From NCBI GenBank assembly GCA_017555685.1, contig JAFZFW010000088.1, forward strand, positions 1 to 5,012: a DNA stretch of 5,012 nucleotides, read 5' to 3'. The notes below the pieces were generated by a model that did no database searches, had not been told where the DNA came from, and saw only the letters and a program-made list of their open reading frames with translations. This document shows, one piece after another, positions 4,374 through 5,012 of this stretch (positions are counted from its first letter, which is position 1; each line of letters opens with the position of its first letter). The position numbers were made by a program, and so were the translations under genes. Source of the DNA: Methanocorpusculum sp. (lineage in GTDB: Archaea > Halobacteriota > Methanomicrobia > Methanomicrobiales > Methanocorpusculaceae).

Positions 4374-5012
4374 ACGATACAGAGCTTGACTGTTATCTGG
4401 AAGCCGGCAGAATAGCAAAGGCCGTCCTCCACACCTGTGCGGCAGAAATCAAACCGGGAGTTCTGCACACCGATATTTTCGATATGGTTCTCGATAAGAT
4501 TGAGGCAGCCGGAGCAAATCCTTCCTTCCCGCCGAACATCTCCATCAATGAATGCGCAGCCCACGACACCCCGTCCCCGGTTGACGAGCGGGTGTTTGCA
4601 GAAGGAGACCTCGTAAAGCTGGATATCGGAACACATATCGACGGATATATTGCAGACACTGCAGTCTCTGTCAACCTTGGTGATCACGATAAGCTCTGTG
4701 AGGCAGCACAGAAGGCTCTTGATGCAGCAATCGGCATGGTAAAGCCGGAACTTGTGGTCTCCGAGATTGGAAAGGTTGTCGAAGAGACAATCACCTCCTA
4801 CGGATACCGCCCGATTGTGAACTTAACCGGTCACGGCCTTGGACGCTACAGTCTGCACCATGGATTATCCATCCCGAACACCAGTGTGTTCGGCAGCGGA
4901 GTACTTCGTACAGATTCAGTTATCGCCATAGAGCCGTTCGCAACCACCGGCTCCGGCTCTGTCCACGAAGCAGCACGTGCTGAGATTTACCAGGTCGTCG
5001 GCGATGCGCCGG
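4370..5012 (+). CDS. map: Methionine aminopeptidase, type II (archaeal), truncated by the window edge
   Basis: The first 214 residues of an enzyme that removes the initiator methionine from nascent proteins; archaeal enzymes are usually close to 295 residues, so about a quarter is missing off the right edge. It is read from ATG at 4370, sharing ATGA with the upstream stop, and is open to the end of the window. Catalytic H65 (CAAHDTP), metal ligands D85 (KLDIG), D96 (YIADTAVS), H155 (LTGHGLG) and E188 (AIEPF), and H164 (SLHHG) are all present, at nearly the same positions as in the Pyrococcus enzyme. The final glutamate ligand would lie in the missing part. LTGHGLGRYSLH and NISINECAAHDTP are typical of type II enzymes, as is the room for the helical insert expected in the unseen part. 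It is the second gene of a tandem M24 pair, expressed from the promoter before 3231, and probably coupled to the upstream gene. It is expected to be essential. Confidence 0.95.
   Translation, partial: MNDTELDCYLEAGRIAKAVLHTCAAEIKPGVLHTDIFDMVLDKIEAAGANPSFPPNISINECAAHDTPSPVDERVFAEGDLVKLDIGTHIDGYIADTAVSVNLGDHDKLCEAAQKALDAAIGMVKPELVVSEIGKVVEETITSYGYRPIVNLTGHGLGRYSLHHGLSIPNTSVFGSGVLRTDSVIAIEPFATTGSGSVHEAARAEIYQVVGDAP

Noticed and set aside
4271..4687. Minus-strand 138-codon frame opposite the peptidase genes
   Set aside because: It is antisense to two M24 enzymes with complete catalytic residues.
1..5012. CRISPR array, insertion sequence or prophage remnants
   Set aside because: No regularly spaced repeats, transposase, integrase or terminal inverted repeats were seen. 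Although tRNA genes are common integration sites, no duplicated tRNA 3' end is present in the window.

Overview
The window looks like archaeal chromosome, most likely from a methanogen of the Methanomicrobiales type. The evidence is an archaeal-type 7S (SRP) RNA, tRNA genes without an encoded CCA end, TATA-type promoters with very short leaders, an LDH-like malate dehydrogenase resembling the methanogen NADP-linked enzymes, and a type II (archaeal/eukaryotic) methionine aminopeptidase. The order-level guess is inference from protein flavour and moderate base composition, not from a database match.

From the right end of the minus strand leftwards run a small two-gene operon (two-helix membrane protein with a long charged helix, then a small winged-helix regulator; 3166 to 2524), tRNA-Asn (2449-2377), a tRNA with anticodon CAT (2211-2140), the SRP RNA (about 2074-1790), malate dehydrogenase (1746-790) and a flavodoxin-like protein (790-278). 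The stretch from 2449 to 1790 is therefore a stable-RNA cluster, and mdh starts only about 45 bases after the SRP RNA ends. The leftmost 277 bases hold no convincing gene. They contain a T run that may end the mdh operon and a strong TATA-like palindrome that probably drives a gene lying beyond the left edge.

On the plus strand a second operon starts at 3231. It encodes an Xaa-Pro-peptidase-like M24 enzyme followed, with a 4-base ATGA overlap, by methionine aminopeptidase, which runs off the right edge. This operon and the membrane-protein/regulator operon are divergent, with only 64 bases between start codons and a shared A/T-rich core that can be read as a TATA box in both directions.

Functionally the window is mostly housekeeping: protein targeting (SRP RNA), translation (two tRNAs), protein N-terminal maturation and peptide turnover (two M24 metallopeptidases) and redox/central metabolism (malate dehydrogenase plus flavodoxin). 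The least explained piece is the membrane-protein/winged-helix pair. I did not find a convincing new multi-gene system. The points most worth a second look are the two non-canonical pairs in the CAT tRNA, the coupling of malate dehydrogenase to a flavodoxin, and the coupled membrane/regulator pair facing the peptidase operon.
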